From Monocercomonoides exilis (Eukaryota; Preaxostyla; Oxymonadida; Polymastigidae), in contig LSRY02000071.1 in the NCBI GenBank assembly GCA_001643675.2, positions 62,001-126,000 of the forward strand: a DNA stretch of 64,000 nucleotides, written 5' to 3'. Shown piece after piece: positions 24,615 through 34,502 of this stretch; the first letter of the stretch is position 1, and each line of letters begins with the position of its first letter. Below the pieces are notes generated by a model that did no database searches, was not told where the DNA came from, and saw only the letters and a program-made list of their open reading frames with translations. A program made the position numbers and the translations under genes.

Positions 24615-25701
24615 TGACGTGGATGAAGAAGGAGAAGGAGAAGAAGAAGAATTGGATGATCGTTCACTGAAATGGAGAAGAAAGAGATTGAGAATCGAAG
24701 AAGAAGAACATGAGGAGGAAGAGGAAGAGGAAGAGGAAGAGGAAGAGGAAGAGGAAGAGGAAGAGGAAGGGGAAGAAGAGGAGGAGGAAGAAGAAGAAGA
24801 AGAAAATGAAAAAGATAACGAAGAAGTAGAGGAGAAAGGGGAAGAGAAAGAGGAGGAAGAAGAGGAAGAAGAGAAGAAGAAGATGATAATAATGAAGAAA
24901 TTGATATATTTGATGATAAAAATGGAAGAAATGAAGAAAAAGAAAGAGAAGGAGATGAGGATGAATATGATGAATTTTGTGAAGAAGAAGAAGGAGAAGA
25001 AGGAAAAGAGAAAAACAAATGAGAAAGATTTTGATATCAATTTATGTGGAATTTCTTCTTATCTTGCTCATTCTTCATCTTCTTCATCTTCTTCATCATC
25101 TTCATTAATTTCATTAATTTCATCATTATCTTCAATATTCCCTCAAAAATCATCAAAATTCAATGAAATTGCAACTCTTTCTCTTTCTTCTTCATTTTCA
25201 TCAATTTCATCGAATTTCAATGAAAAAAGGAGAAATTCTGATTGTTTGAGCATTCTGAAGGATATTTGTGATTTGAAAAGAAGAGGAAGAGAAGAAGAAA
25301 AGGAAAAGAAAGAAGAAGAAGAAGAAGTATTCTATCCAAAAAGAAGAAGAAGAGAAAGAAGAAAAGAAATAAAGACAAATAATTTGAAGGAAGAAGAAGA
25401 AGAAGAAGAAGAAAAGAAGATTTTATCGAAAGTGTTTGAAATGAGCAGACAGAAGATGAACAATTGGATGAAGTTATATCGATACAAGGAGAAGGAGAAG
25501 GAGAAGGAGAAGGAGAAGGAGAAGGAGAAGGAGAAGGAGAAGGAGAAGGAGAAGGAGAAGGAGAAGGAGAAGGAGAAGGAGAAGGAGAAGGAGAAGGAGA
25601 AGGAGAAGGAGAAGGAGAAGGAGAAGGAGAAGGAGAAGGAGAAAGAGGAAAAGGAAAAGGAGAAGGAGAAGGAGAAGGAAAAAGAGGAAGAGGAAGAATA
25701 A
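20074..25701 (+). CDS. Giant low-complexity Ser/Glu/Lys protein
   Basis: An 1875-residue frame from an ATG. Blocks: a less repetitive, more GC-rich basic N-terminus (about 1-130); Lys/Glu/Met-rich (130-405); a His run near 414; Ser/Pro-rich (430-690); Glu-rich with an Arg-Glu hexamer run (690-830); YDELLEKYGLLFNI near 830; a long Ser block (880-1090); Asn/Asp/Glu; a Ser block (1150-1245); FHPQFFYSFLFRSFHSI; an Arg/Lys block; FNRTFWKMFISLDEKEG near 1435; an acidic block (1450-1615); a mixed block with DINLCGISSYLAH; and a C-terminal Lys-Glu repeat. Purine- and pyrimidine-rich tracts alternate, yet Ser and Glu codons always fall in the same frame, which argues for coding. Predicted mostly disordered. 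No domain or function recognised, and it stands alone in the array. Confidence 0.6.
22264..22331 (+). repeat. AGAGAA hexamer microsatellite
   Basis: About 11 units inside the giant ORF, read as alternating Arg-Glu. Confidence 0.8.
25485..25643 (+). repeat. AAGGAG hexamer microsatellite
   Basis: About 26 uninterrupted units, continued with interruptions to about 25680. It is read as Lys-Glu and forms the C-terminus of the giant ORF. Such a run is likely to vary in length between strains and to be hard to assemble. Confidence 0.9.
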
Positions 25702-26195
25702 AAGGAAAGAAAATATTGATAACAAAAATGAGAATGCTTTCATTCATTCAATGTTTATTCCATTCTCAATAAATGTTGAGCAGAAAAAAAAAAAAACAAG
25801 AAATTTTCTTTCTCTTTTTCAAACATTTTTTCAATTTCTTTCTTTCTTCATAACTTTATTTAGTCTTATTCGATAAGAATATTCTTGTTATATGACATCT
25901 GATTTATTCCAATCAAAATTTTATTGTTCTTTTTTTATTTTCTTTTTCTTCTCTTATCAAAATCATCTTAACTTTTCTTCTTCTTTTCTTCTTTTTTTAA
26001 CCTTTCTATTTTCAATCTTCTATTCATTTCATTCAATTTTTTTTTATTTCTTTCTTTTCATTTGTTTGAATCCCACTCGATGTTGAATGCTTTTTGAGCA
26101 ATCCTCTTCTTTCCTTATCTTCTTGTGTGTATTCTGCTTTGGATTGCATTTATATTTTATGTTATTTTATATTATTATTATTATTATTCTTTCAT

Positions 26196-26232
<37 letters not shown>

Positions 26233-27599
26233 TTCTTTCTCTCAATTTTTATTTCAATACTTTTTCTTGCTGATAATCTGTGTTTATTTGCTTCTTTTGT
26301 TGAAAGTTTGAGGCAACTTTATTCATTCCTCGCTATTTTCAATTGCTCTTCTGCAAAAATGATGATCCCTTTTTCATTCAAAAGAAACAATTGTGCTCTT
26401 TCGTTTCTTTTCTTTTCTATTGCAGAATTTATTTTATTTTTTGAATTGAATTATTTCATTTGGTGTTTCCAAAGTTTTGCCTCAATCCTGAAAATGTATT
26501 TATTTTTGTACTAATTTTATCTTTAATCTTTTTTCACTCAAATAAATCCAGATTTTCCAGCCTTCTTTATTTTTTACTTCTTCTTTTGAGTTTTTATTTG
26601 TTTATTTATTTATTTGTTTGTTTATTTCGTTATTCCCCCCTCATAAACTGTTTTATCTGTGCTCAGAAATCACCAAAGAATGCTCTCTGTTGAATAATTT
26701 CAATTGAAACAGAGATAATTTGTTTGCATTGCTTGTGCCAAAAATATTGGTCATTTCATTTCGATGTTGTATTCCAAAAAGAATTATATTGTTTTCTTTT
26801 TCCAATTGTTAAATATCGTTTTTTTGAAAAATATTTTTTCTTTCTTTTTTATCTTTTTCCATTGCTTAATGCTCATTTTTCTATTTTTTTTTCCTTGTAT
26901 GTATTGTTTCGATTTGCATTTATTCAGCTTCCTTCGCTTTTATTTTTTGTCTTTCTCAATGTTTGTGCTCCAGAAATAATTATCTCTTTCTCTTTCTCTT
27001 TTTCTTTCTTTTTCTTTCACTTGAGATTTTTTGTTGAGAAACACACATCAGCTTGAGAATAACCACTCGGATTTTTCTTTTTGATTTTCTATTTTTCGAT
27101 TGATAATCTGTTCTCATTTTTTTTTATTTCTTTGGAGGAAGTTGAATGCTTTTGCATGGAAATCAGAAAGCTTCACATCGCATTTTTGTAATAAAGCATC
27201 AATTGCATGTTCAGACATCCTTTCTATTTTCAATCCGTTGGATTTCCTGGAAAGTGGCTTGTTTTGCAAAATAAACAGTCAATTTGTTTCTTTCCAGACA
27301 AAGGAGAAAATAAAAAATGAAATGAAAGTTAAAATGCGAAGTGATGAAATAATATTATCATTTCTCATTTTAAACCCTTTTCAAGTTCATCTTTATCTCA
27401 ATCGATTCTTCTCCTCTTTCGTTAATTGCAGCATCTAATATATCATAAATTGAAACATGAGTGTTCAGTGCGTTTATGTTCTTCTCTTATCCTTTTCGCA
27501 GAGCAATAACAGCACGCTGAAGGCATCGAAAAAAAAGACAAACAGAGAAGAAAACGAACAAGAAATAGAAGATAACTTTGATATAAATGATAAAGAAGT
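25702..27599. other. T-rich desert after the giant ORF
   Basis: Very T/C-rich plus strand with TTTC and TTTA microsatellites (for example about 26195-26240 and 26590-26630). Only Phe/Leu/Ser-rich chance frames occur. A slightly more balanced patch at 27100-27440 has a 112-codon frame that I cannot relate to anything. No gene is called. Confidence 0.5.
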
Positions 27600-29234
27600 T
27601 TAAAAGAATAGTGATTTTGAGACATTCATATCTTTGATCTCCGCACCAACCATCGACAGTTGTGACAGCACCACCACAAACACCGATGACGACATCACAT
27701 AGTCTCCTGAAGAAACACTCGTGGTGATCGCAACATCCTCCAATGAGAGTGACCCACTCCCATCAGACACCACAGCCACACTCGGTGAAAAAGGATTTGC
27801 ACTTGAGTTGCAATCAACCTTCATGTGCAATAAACCAAGTTGGCCTGTTGACACACTGAATAGCGTTCCTACCGATGAAAGTGTTCCTGTTCCAATCGAG
27901 CTTTTATCTTTGCCTTTCCCAATAACCGAAATCTTCTTTATCCCAATCTCAATCGTTGTTGTCTCGCTTGTGTGATTCCCGTCCATCAGTGTGATTGTCA
28001 AGCTAATCTGTATTTCACACATCTCAAACGCTTTCTTCACTGTCAGACAAGGATTTAATTCATTTGCACCACACAACTCAAATTTATCATTTCCATTCAC
28101 CGAAACATATATCGTCTTGTCCTTCAGCCAATCCTTTTTTGATGTTTGATCATATGTCCAGGCACCTGCATTCGAGTAGTTATACACATAGCACACTCTT
28201 CTATCATCGCTGTTGGTGGAATAGCTTTCGAAAAACGGATTCCCCTCATTCAAGAAAACATCGTATTTATCAACATAAAATATATCATGACCACTGGGAG
28301 GATTGGCTGAGCACTTGCACTCATGAAAAAATAGGAAATAACAATAGCACCCATCAACTGGCCCTGTTGCTCGATTTGGCTCCAATCTCATTCCCCCACC
28401 TTGTGACGAAGCTATGCAGGAGATAAACTGAATGCTCCTCATTTTGAATTGATTAGGAACTCCATAACAACGCATGCCTCCACCATCAGTGCTTGTCACT
28501 GAGCATGAAGTGAAACTGCAGTCAAACACACACGCGCTCTCTCCTCCTCCACTTTCTGTTCCAATGCATCCTTGTACTGAAACCTGAAAATCATTAAGAT
28601 AAAGTCCTCCTCCATTATAATTTGCTTTACAATTCTGCAATTCACATCCGCTGATTCGTACACATGTTGAAATTCCATACACATACAATCCTCCTCCGTA
28701 ATGGTTTTGTGCTGTACAGGCATTGAACACATTATTTTCGATACGCACAGATTTGATTGTATGACACATAATCCCACCCCCACGGCTGTATGCAAAACAG
28801 TTATTAAACAGACAATTCGAAACAGAGAGCTCTCCAGAATTGAGATTGTACATGAAAATGGCCCCTCCACTCGATATCCCGTCCGTAACGGAATCGCTTT
28901 CTCCTGTTGTCTTCGATCCATCCCATTCACACCAAATAAATGAGTTTGCTCCATTTTCCGTTATGTTTTGTCTCCCTGGAGTCAACTTGACATCTGCATT
29001 TCCTTCACATACAACGTTTCTTGTACGACAACACTCAGCGAATGAAGTGTTTGAGGCAGTCAAGGAGGCCAAGGGATTGTTGAGAGAGGGAACAATTCCG
29101 CCATCATACGCATCGCAGACTGATGAGAATGAGCAGCTGTTCATCAGACATGATGCTTGGGTTGACATCGTGGTTGAAGGTGAGCATATATCATTTGCTG
29201 TTGAGATGTTGAAAAATGTGAGTTTGGAGAGCAA
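27600..29234 (-). CDS. Beta-helix family protein, copy 5
   Basis: An intact 544-residue frame and the copy reaching furthest into the second helix block. It opens at TTG within LSKLTFFNIST, so the true start lies upstream. DGGIVPSLNNP is near residue 47 and ANSFIWCEWDGS near 100, followed by six GG(A/G) rungs, SGHDIFYVD, and the type-A link DWLKDKTIYVSVNGND with NPCLTVKKAFEMCEIQ. KKISVIGKG comes next, and then a second domain start: LSSVGTLFSVSTGQLG, HMKVDCNSSANPFSPS, VVSDGSGSLSLEDV and QLSMVGAEIKDMNVS. It ends just after KSLFF where family members I know of continue, so it looks truncated. Likely a secreted or surface beta-helix protein (inference). Confidence 0.75.
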   Translation of the reverse strand: MLSKLTFFNISTANDICSPSTTMSTQASCLMNSCSFSSVCDAYDGGIVPSLNNPLASLTASNTSFAECCRTRNVVCEGNADVKLTPGRQNITENGANSFIWCEWDGSKTTGESDSVTDGISSGGAIFMYNLNSGELSVSNCLFNNCFAYSRGGGIMCHTIKSVRIENNVFNACTAQNHYGGGLYVYGISTCVRISGCELQNCKANYNGGGLYLNDFQVSVQGCIGTESGGGESACVFDCSFTSCSVTSTDGGGMRCYGVPNQFKMRSIQFISCIASSQGGGMRLEPNRATGPVDGCYCYFLFFHECKCSANPPSGHDIFYVDKYDVFLNEGNPFFESYSTNSDDRRVCYVYNYSNAGAWTYDQTSKKDWLKDKTIYVSVNGNDKFELCGANELNPCLTVKKAFEMCEIQISLTITLMDGNHTSETTTIEIGIKKISVIGKGKDKSSIGTGTLSSVGTLFSVSTGQLGLLHMKVDCNSSANPFSPSVAVVSDGSGSLSLEDVAITTSVSSGDYVMSSSVFVVVLSQLSMVGAEIKDMNVSKSLFF

Positions 29235-30911
29235 GAGGGATTGAAGATGATGAAAGAAATGCTGTTGAAGATGAGAAATGCAATTCGCTCACAGAAATTC
29301 TTCATTTTTCTGCTCTCATGAGTCTCGCTTCAGAATTCCCTCCAAATGGCTTGCTTTTCCTCTTGGCTCAATCCCGCAAAATATCCCAATAGGATTGAAT
29401 TCCGTTTTTTGCCTACGCTTGTCTCTTCTTCAGCTGCTCCAGTAAAAAGGCTTTGCAAAACCATCAGGTGAAATTCCTTTTTCCATTCTGTATGCTTCTG
29501 CAGAAACATACAAAAACGACAAACGCCCCGGATAACCTGCTCAAAAGCTTTTCAATCGAAGCGCCCTGCTATTATTGACAAAAGCGCTCAAAAACCCGCC
29601 TTTCTTCATTCCATGCTCGTCCCTAGACATTGAACATAACAGCAAATATCATAATTCCTGAAGAAAAAAATAATAATTCTTATTTGAAAAAATCAGACAA
29701 AAAAAAAATACACCTTAAATAAGGCAATATCCTTTTCAATGTTCCAATTCAATCTTCTCCTCCTTATTCTTCTTCTGCCAAACATTCATCTGATTGAAAT
29801 CTTTTGAAAAAACACTTTTGCCTTCAAAACTCATGAGCGTTGATTGATAAATCAAACAAGTTCAAACGTTCTTTTTCTCTTGCCTTAGCCTTGCCATTAA
29901 TCGAAGCACATCCTAGAATTGAAAACATGCTCCGTGACTGCATTTCCCCGTTCCATGCATTTGGAATCGGATCTTCAAAAAAACACTTATTGACCATCAG
30001 CCCATCTGCCATTCCTTTCTTTCTGTCCAATTCTTCCTTCTTTGCTTCTTCCCTTGCCAGAACAGCCGAAACAAAAACACAAGCATATCATTTCCATTTA
30101 ACTGCTCCCCAAAAAGGCGAATAAAAACACATGCATTTCATGATGCAAATGAAGTCTGCTGCCTTTCTCATCCCCATCCCCATCCCCATTCTTACATTCA
30201 TATTTTGATTCAGATTCAGGATGAATCTCCTCTGTTCTTCTCATTCCGCTGTTTCTGCTCAATTCTCTGCCTCTCAAACACCGAGCAGCAAGTCGCGTGC
30301 CTCAAGTGAAAAGACAAGATAAACAAAAAAAAAATAACATCCCTTCTTTCCAAGCATCGCAAAAAGAGCAGAAGATAAAAGATTCCAACAAAAAAAAATA
30401 TTAAATTATTGATAAAACATCAAGGAGGACAAACATTGGATTTCCGGCCTTGCCTCAGACTTCAACATTTTGGAAACAGCTGATCCCAACTCTGGCTGTG
30501 CCGCTGCGAGAAGGCAAAAAATATACCAATAGAAGAAGAAGAAGAAGAACGCGTTTGCAAAGCATTCTGCTGGTCCTGATGAAGTTGAAGCAGATCAAAA
30601 CAAAATGACAACGCCCCTGCTCCTTCCTGTTCAATATACCCAAATACAGACGATGAGGAAACAGCATTGCCTTTTGTTCCGCCATGCAATTCTATCTAAA
30701 AATTCAGTCAGACAAATGACTGAGCCAGAACCCAAATATATCCATCATATTCTGTGTTGAGGAAAAATGAGTTGTCTTCTTCGATGTTCGATAAAAACTT
30801 CACAAAGCTTCGTTCATTTCTTCTAATTGTAGAAAAGAAGTTGATGATATGTTATGTTGAATTATCGAGCTCAACTCTCATTGCTTTGTTATATTTTCCT
30901 TCCTTTTATGT
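29235..30911 (-). other. Upstream region of copy 5
   Basis: The first 500 bases match other upstream modules on the minus strand: the 29340-29400 region corresponds to the GAGCTCAATGGGATATTTT stretch before copy 6. Beyond it lie a 68-codon minus frame (29824-30030) and a 76-codon minus frame (30455-30685), neither recognised. An AGAAGA run is at 30532-30550. No confident gene. Confidence 0.35.
29658..29713 (-). other. Candidate intron (56 nt)
   Basis: On the minus strand GTGTAT...TTCTTCAG, with a pyrimidine-rich acceptor and an A/T-only interior. It lies about 420 bases upstream of copy 5, comparable with the introns before other copies. Confidence 0.4.
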
Positions 30912-31142
30912 GATAAATATCCTTCCCTTGATATTGCCAGCCACTTTCCTTTCCAAAAAAATACCCCAAACTGCTCTCCCTGCATTTAATTACAAAATTC
31001 TATATAATTTTGTGCAGATTTTGTCCTTCACAGAATTCCTTCTTATTATCTTCATTCAACAAAACATCAGTTGAATTTGTTTTCACCTCTTGTTCCAAAT
31101 AAAAATCATATATCTTGCGTAACTTCATTTATTTCCAAATTG

Positions 31143-31340
31143 CTATACAATAACAAGCTCCGTTCTCATCGTGTTGCTCTCCAAAGCGGAGATTGGCCAT
31201 TTCAACAATAACTCACATTCCTGCACTTTGGAGAGGATACAGACGGAAATATCTTCACAATCAATTGAACAATATAAATTACATACATTATATCTTTTTG
31301 TGTAATTGATGAAATTGTTGCATTCCCCTTGGCCATCCAA
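31143..31340 (-). pseudogene. Anonymous conserved exon-like ORF (mirror)
   Basis: Encodes NLYCSIDCEDISVCILSKV followed by QECELLLKWPISALESN. It is identical to the plus-strand frame at 40195-40392 in the other arm. Diverged relatives are at about 7380-7500 and, inverted, about 50510-50630. It starts at an internal Met. Family unknown; conservation of the peptide in three independent places is the only evidence. Confidence 0.35.
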
Positions 31341-32103
31341 TTGACAAAAATCATCAGATAGAATTCCAAAAATATTGCATCTCCATCATTGTCCGTTGTC
31401 ATCACAGGAAATAATATTCCTAGTTCTACAGATAATGTTCACTCACGGATTTCTCATTCTGTGAATGGAATATTCCAGTTCTTTCGAATCTGATGATCAT
31501 TGAATCCATTACAAAAAAGACTCAAACCAACAAATCATTTTAATATTTTCTTTTTCTCGGCAATGGCTGAGTGAAAAGGGACAAGGTTGAGAGGGGTGTG
31601 TGAAAACAAAAATTAAACTAGTTTTGGGGGATATTTGTTCATTTTCTGAATTTCATGTGTTTGGCAGTGTTTGATTGATAAGCGAGTTTGTTTGTGGGGA
31701 GCAGGGTTCAGTTTGTGGCTGATCAGAGAAGCGGATGCCCACAAAGAGAAAAAGGTGCTTGCAGCAGCTATGTTTGATGGGATGATTTTTCAGCAGTTCC
31801 TTTTTTGGAAAAGAAAGGCGAGCGTGGGAAACAATGTTTGTGAGAAGGAGCAGGAAAGGGGAGGGGAATGGAGAGTGCGGAGCGGAGTGTCTGCTTGGCG
31901 GAAGAGCACATTACAAGTGGAATTTTCACACACATATTTTTTATTTTAAAGGGGGTGACAAAAGCGAGTTGGATGTTGTATTTTGGCAGCTGATGGCTGG
32001 CGATGTTTGGGGATGCAGTCATGCTCACCTGGGCAGTCGAGGCAGCACAGGAAAGGGACTGTGCGATTGCTTTGTGAGCCTTTCACGGTGAAAGAGGAGA
32101 CAG

Positions 32104-32180
32104 GTTTGATGATTTGTTTCATGAGAATATATATATATATTTTATATTTGAATTTATGATTATTTCTTTTTTTTATTGAG
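32104..32180 (+). other. Candidate intron (77 nt)
   Basis: GTTTGA...TTTATTGAG with an AT-repeat inside (about 32129-32140). Same donor hexamer as the candidate before copy 3. Mirrored in the right arm near 39360-39435. Confidence 0.45.
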
Positions 32181-32550
32181 GATATTGAGTGAATTGCCGA
32201 AAGATGCGCAGAAAGCCATCATATGTTGCCTGAGGGATGGCTATTGAACGCAGACTGTTTTTTAAGCCTAGCTTGAAGAATGAGAAGAGGAAGAAATATT
32301 CTATATTTTTTTTTTGGATTGAGGGCTGGATGGAGGAAGAAGGGAAGAGAAGAATGGTGAGAGCGGGGTTGAATGGGCAATGGAAGAGCGGGCGAAAACA
32401 ACATTTAATTTTTTCTTTATTTGGAATTGGATTTGAAAGGCGAAGGCGTGGTGTGTGTGGTGCTTGGAGTGGATGATGTTGGGGTGAGAGTTAATTGGAG
32501 AGAGGCAAACAGGGGACGAGGGGAGCGAAGAGAAATGAAGATTTGTGGAG

Positions 32551-32627
32551 GTATTTTGTTCTTGTTTGTTCATTTTCTTCATGTATCATTTTTTATTTGT
32601 ATTTGTATTTTTTAAATTTTTGATTAG
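32551..32627 (+). other. Candidate intron (77 nt)
   Basis: GTATTT...TTTGATTAG, T-rich inside, between less A/T-rich flanks. Same length as the preceding candidate. Confidence 0.4.
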
Positions 32628-32954
32628 ATTGATGTGTGATGCGATCAGGTGTTGCCAGAAGCGCTGGGGGAGCATGAAACATGGGATGTGGAAACACTGC
32701 TTTTTTCTGGGACATTCCTGGGAAAAATTGGTAGAATTCAGCAACTGAAGAGCGTTTGGCAGAATGATCCAGGCGGAAAAAACTGAAGAGAATGGGAAAA
32801 GAAATTTTTGTGGAATTTTTTATTTACAAAAATCTTTTCGGAAGCAGCAGCAGAAGAGGCAGAAAAGAGGAACTCAAGCTCAATGGGATATTTTTTGACA
32901 TGGCACAAAGGATCATGTGGCAAATAAGTGAAGGGAAAGGAAGAATTTCTGTGA

Positions 32955-34502
32955 GTGAGTCAAGCCCCGTTCCTGTCATCACCTTCCATACCTCTTGTAT
33001 CCCTCTCCAAATTATCATTTTTCAACATCTCAACAGAAAATGATGTATGTTCACCTTCAACCACAATATCAACCCAAACCACTTGTTTGATGAATAGCTG
33101 CTCATTCTCATCAGTCTGTGATGCATGTGATGGAGGTATTGTTCATTCCCTCAACAATCCCTATGCCTCTTTGTCTGTTTCAAACACCTTGTTCATTGGG
33201 TGTTGCAGGACAAGAAATGTTGTATGTGAAGGAAATGCAGATCATAAGCTGACTCCAGGGAGACAGAACACAACAGCCAATGGAGCTAATTCATTCACTT
33301 GGTGCGAGTGGAACGGATCGAAGGCTGCTGGAGAAGTTAGCTCATACACCGATGGCTCTTCGAATGGTGGAGCAATCTGCATGTTCAGCTTATCGTCTGG
33401 AACGCTTTCAGTGAAATGCTGTTCGTTCAGTGGATGTGAAGCGTATTATTCGGGAGGAGGCATTCATTGCTACAACATCAAATCGGTTGATATAACAAAT
33501 AACACATTCGACTCGTGCACTGCTCGAACATGGATTGGAGGAGGGATATGTGTTTATACAACTTCAACATGCACTCGAATCAGCGAATGTGACTTCCAGA
33601 ATTGCAAAGCAAATTATTATGGAGGAGGACTTGAACTTGAAAGTTTTCAAGTATCTGGAACAAATTGCATTGGAGAAGAAAATGGAGAAGGGGAGAGTGC
33701 GTGTGTGTTTGACTGCAGTTTCACTTCATGCTCTCTTACAAATTCATATGGTGGAGGTATGTATTGCTACAATGTTCCTGCTGCATTCAAAATGAGGAGC
33801 ATTCAGTTTATTTCATGCTCAACAGCTGCAAATGGAGGAGGATTATGCTTCAGACCAGAAAAAACAGAAAAGCCTGATGATGGATTCTATTGTTATTTCC
33901 TGTTCTTCCATGAATGCAAATGCAGAACAACTTCAACACCATATGGACATGATGTGTATTACGTGGACTATTACAGTTCACATTTACACTCAAACCCATT
34001 TTATGAATGCTGCACCACAAACAGTAATGATAAAAGGATATGTTATGTTTATAACTATTCGAGCTCAGAGAGTTGGGTGTATCAGCACACGGAAAAGAAG
34101 GATTGGCTGAAGGACAAGACAATATATGTTTCTGTGAATGGGAGTGATGGATATGAGCTATGTGGGGCAAATGGATCAAATCCGTGTCTGACAGTGAAGA
34201 AAGCGTTTGAGATGTGTGAAATACAGATAAGCTTGACAATCACGCTGATGGAAGGGAATCATCAAAGCGAAGTAACAACAATTGAGATTGGAGAAAAGAA
34301 GATTTCAGTCATTGGGACAGGCAAAGATAAAAGTTCGATTGGAACAGGAGCCCTTTCATCGGTAGGAATGCTATTCAGTGTGTCAACAGGACATCTTGGA
34401 ATGAGTCATTTGAAAGTCGATTGTAACTCAAATATAAATCCTTCGCCGAATGTGGTTGTGGTGTCTGATGGGAACTATTTATTTTGCTTAGAGGTTGTAT
34501 AG
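32955..34502 (+). CDS. Beta-helix family protein, copy 6
   Basis: A 515-residue open frame (GTG first codon, internal to the gene). APFLSSPSIPLVSLSKLSFF, then DGGIVHSLNNP near residue 54, ANSFTWCEWNGS near 112, rungs GGAI, GGGI, GGGI, GGGL, GGGM, GGGL, the YGHDVYYVDYYSSHLHSNPF block shared with copy 3, and the type-A link DWLKDKTIYVSVNGSDGYE with NPCLTVKKAFEMCE. KKISVIGTG and the start of the second domain (LFSVSTGHLGMSHLKVD) follow. It breaks off at NPSPNVVVVSDGNY into AT-rich DNA. Upstream, VSES lies in a different frame, so a one-base shift separates lead and body. The mirror copy at 37039-38585 is frameshifted. Confidence 0.75.
   Translation: MSQAPFLSSPSIPLVSLSKLSFFNISTENDVCSPSTTISTQTTCLMNSCSFSSVCDACDGGIVHSLNNPYASLSVSNTLFIGCCRTRNVVCEGNADHKLTPGRQNTTANGANSFTWCEWNGSKAAGEVSSYTDGSSNGGAICMFSLSSGTLSVKCCSFSGCEAYYSGGGIHCYNIKSVDITNNTFDSCTARTWIGGGICVYTTSTCTRISECDFQNCKANYYGGGLELESFQVSGTNCIGEENGEGESACVFDCSFTSCSLTNSYGGGMYCYNVPAAFKMRSIQFISCSTAANGGGLCFRPEKTEKPDDGFYCYFLFFHECKCRTTSTPYGHDVYYVDYYSSHLHSNPFYECCTTNSNDKRICYVYNYSSSESWVYQHTEKKDWLKDKTIYVSVNGSDGYELCGANGSNPCLTVKKAFEMCEIQISLTITLMEGNHQSEVTTIEIGEKKISVIGTGKDKSSIGTGALSSVGMLFSVSTGHLGMSHLKVDCNSNINPSPNVVVVSDGNYLFCLEVV

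Larger units (their letters stand above)
31560..32954 (+). other. Upstream module of copy 6
   Basis: Interrupted frames, one of 92 codons at 31671-31949 (KRVCLWGAGFSLWLIREADA). Then conserved blocks with two candidate introns, and the 32850-32950 block (IMWQISEGKGRISVSES) that leads in frame into the family's VSES motif before a frame change into copy 6. The whole module is mirrored at 38586-39980. Confidence 0.45.

Noticed and set aside
25485-25680. CRISPR-like array
   Set aside because: A contiguous hexamer repeat with no spacers, in a eukaryote-like sequence.
20120-25743. Many long frames antisense to or overlapping the giant ORF (Leu-, Phe-, Ser- or Pro-rich)
   Set aside because: Triplet and hexamer repeats leave several registers open. 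These frames change character at every tract, while only the 20074 frame stays consistent.
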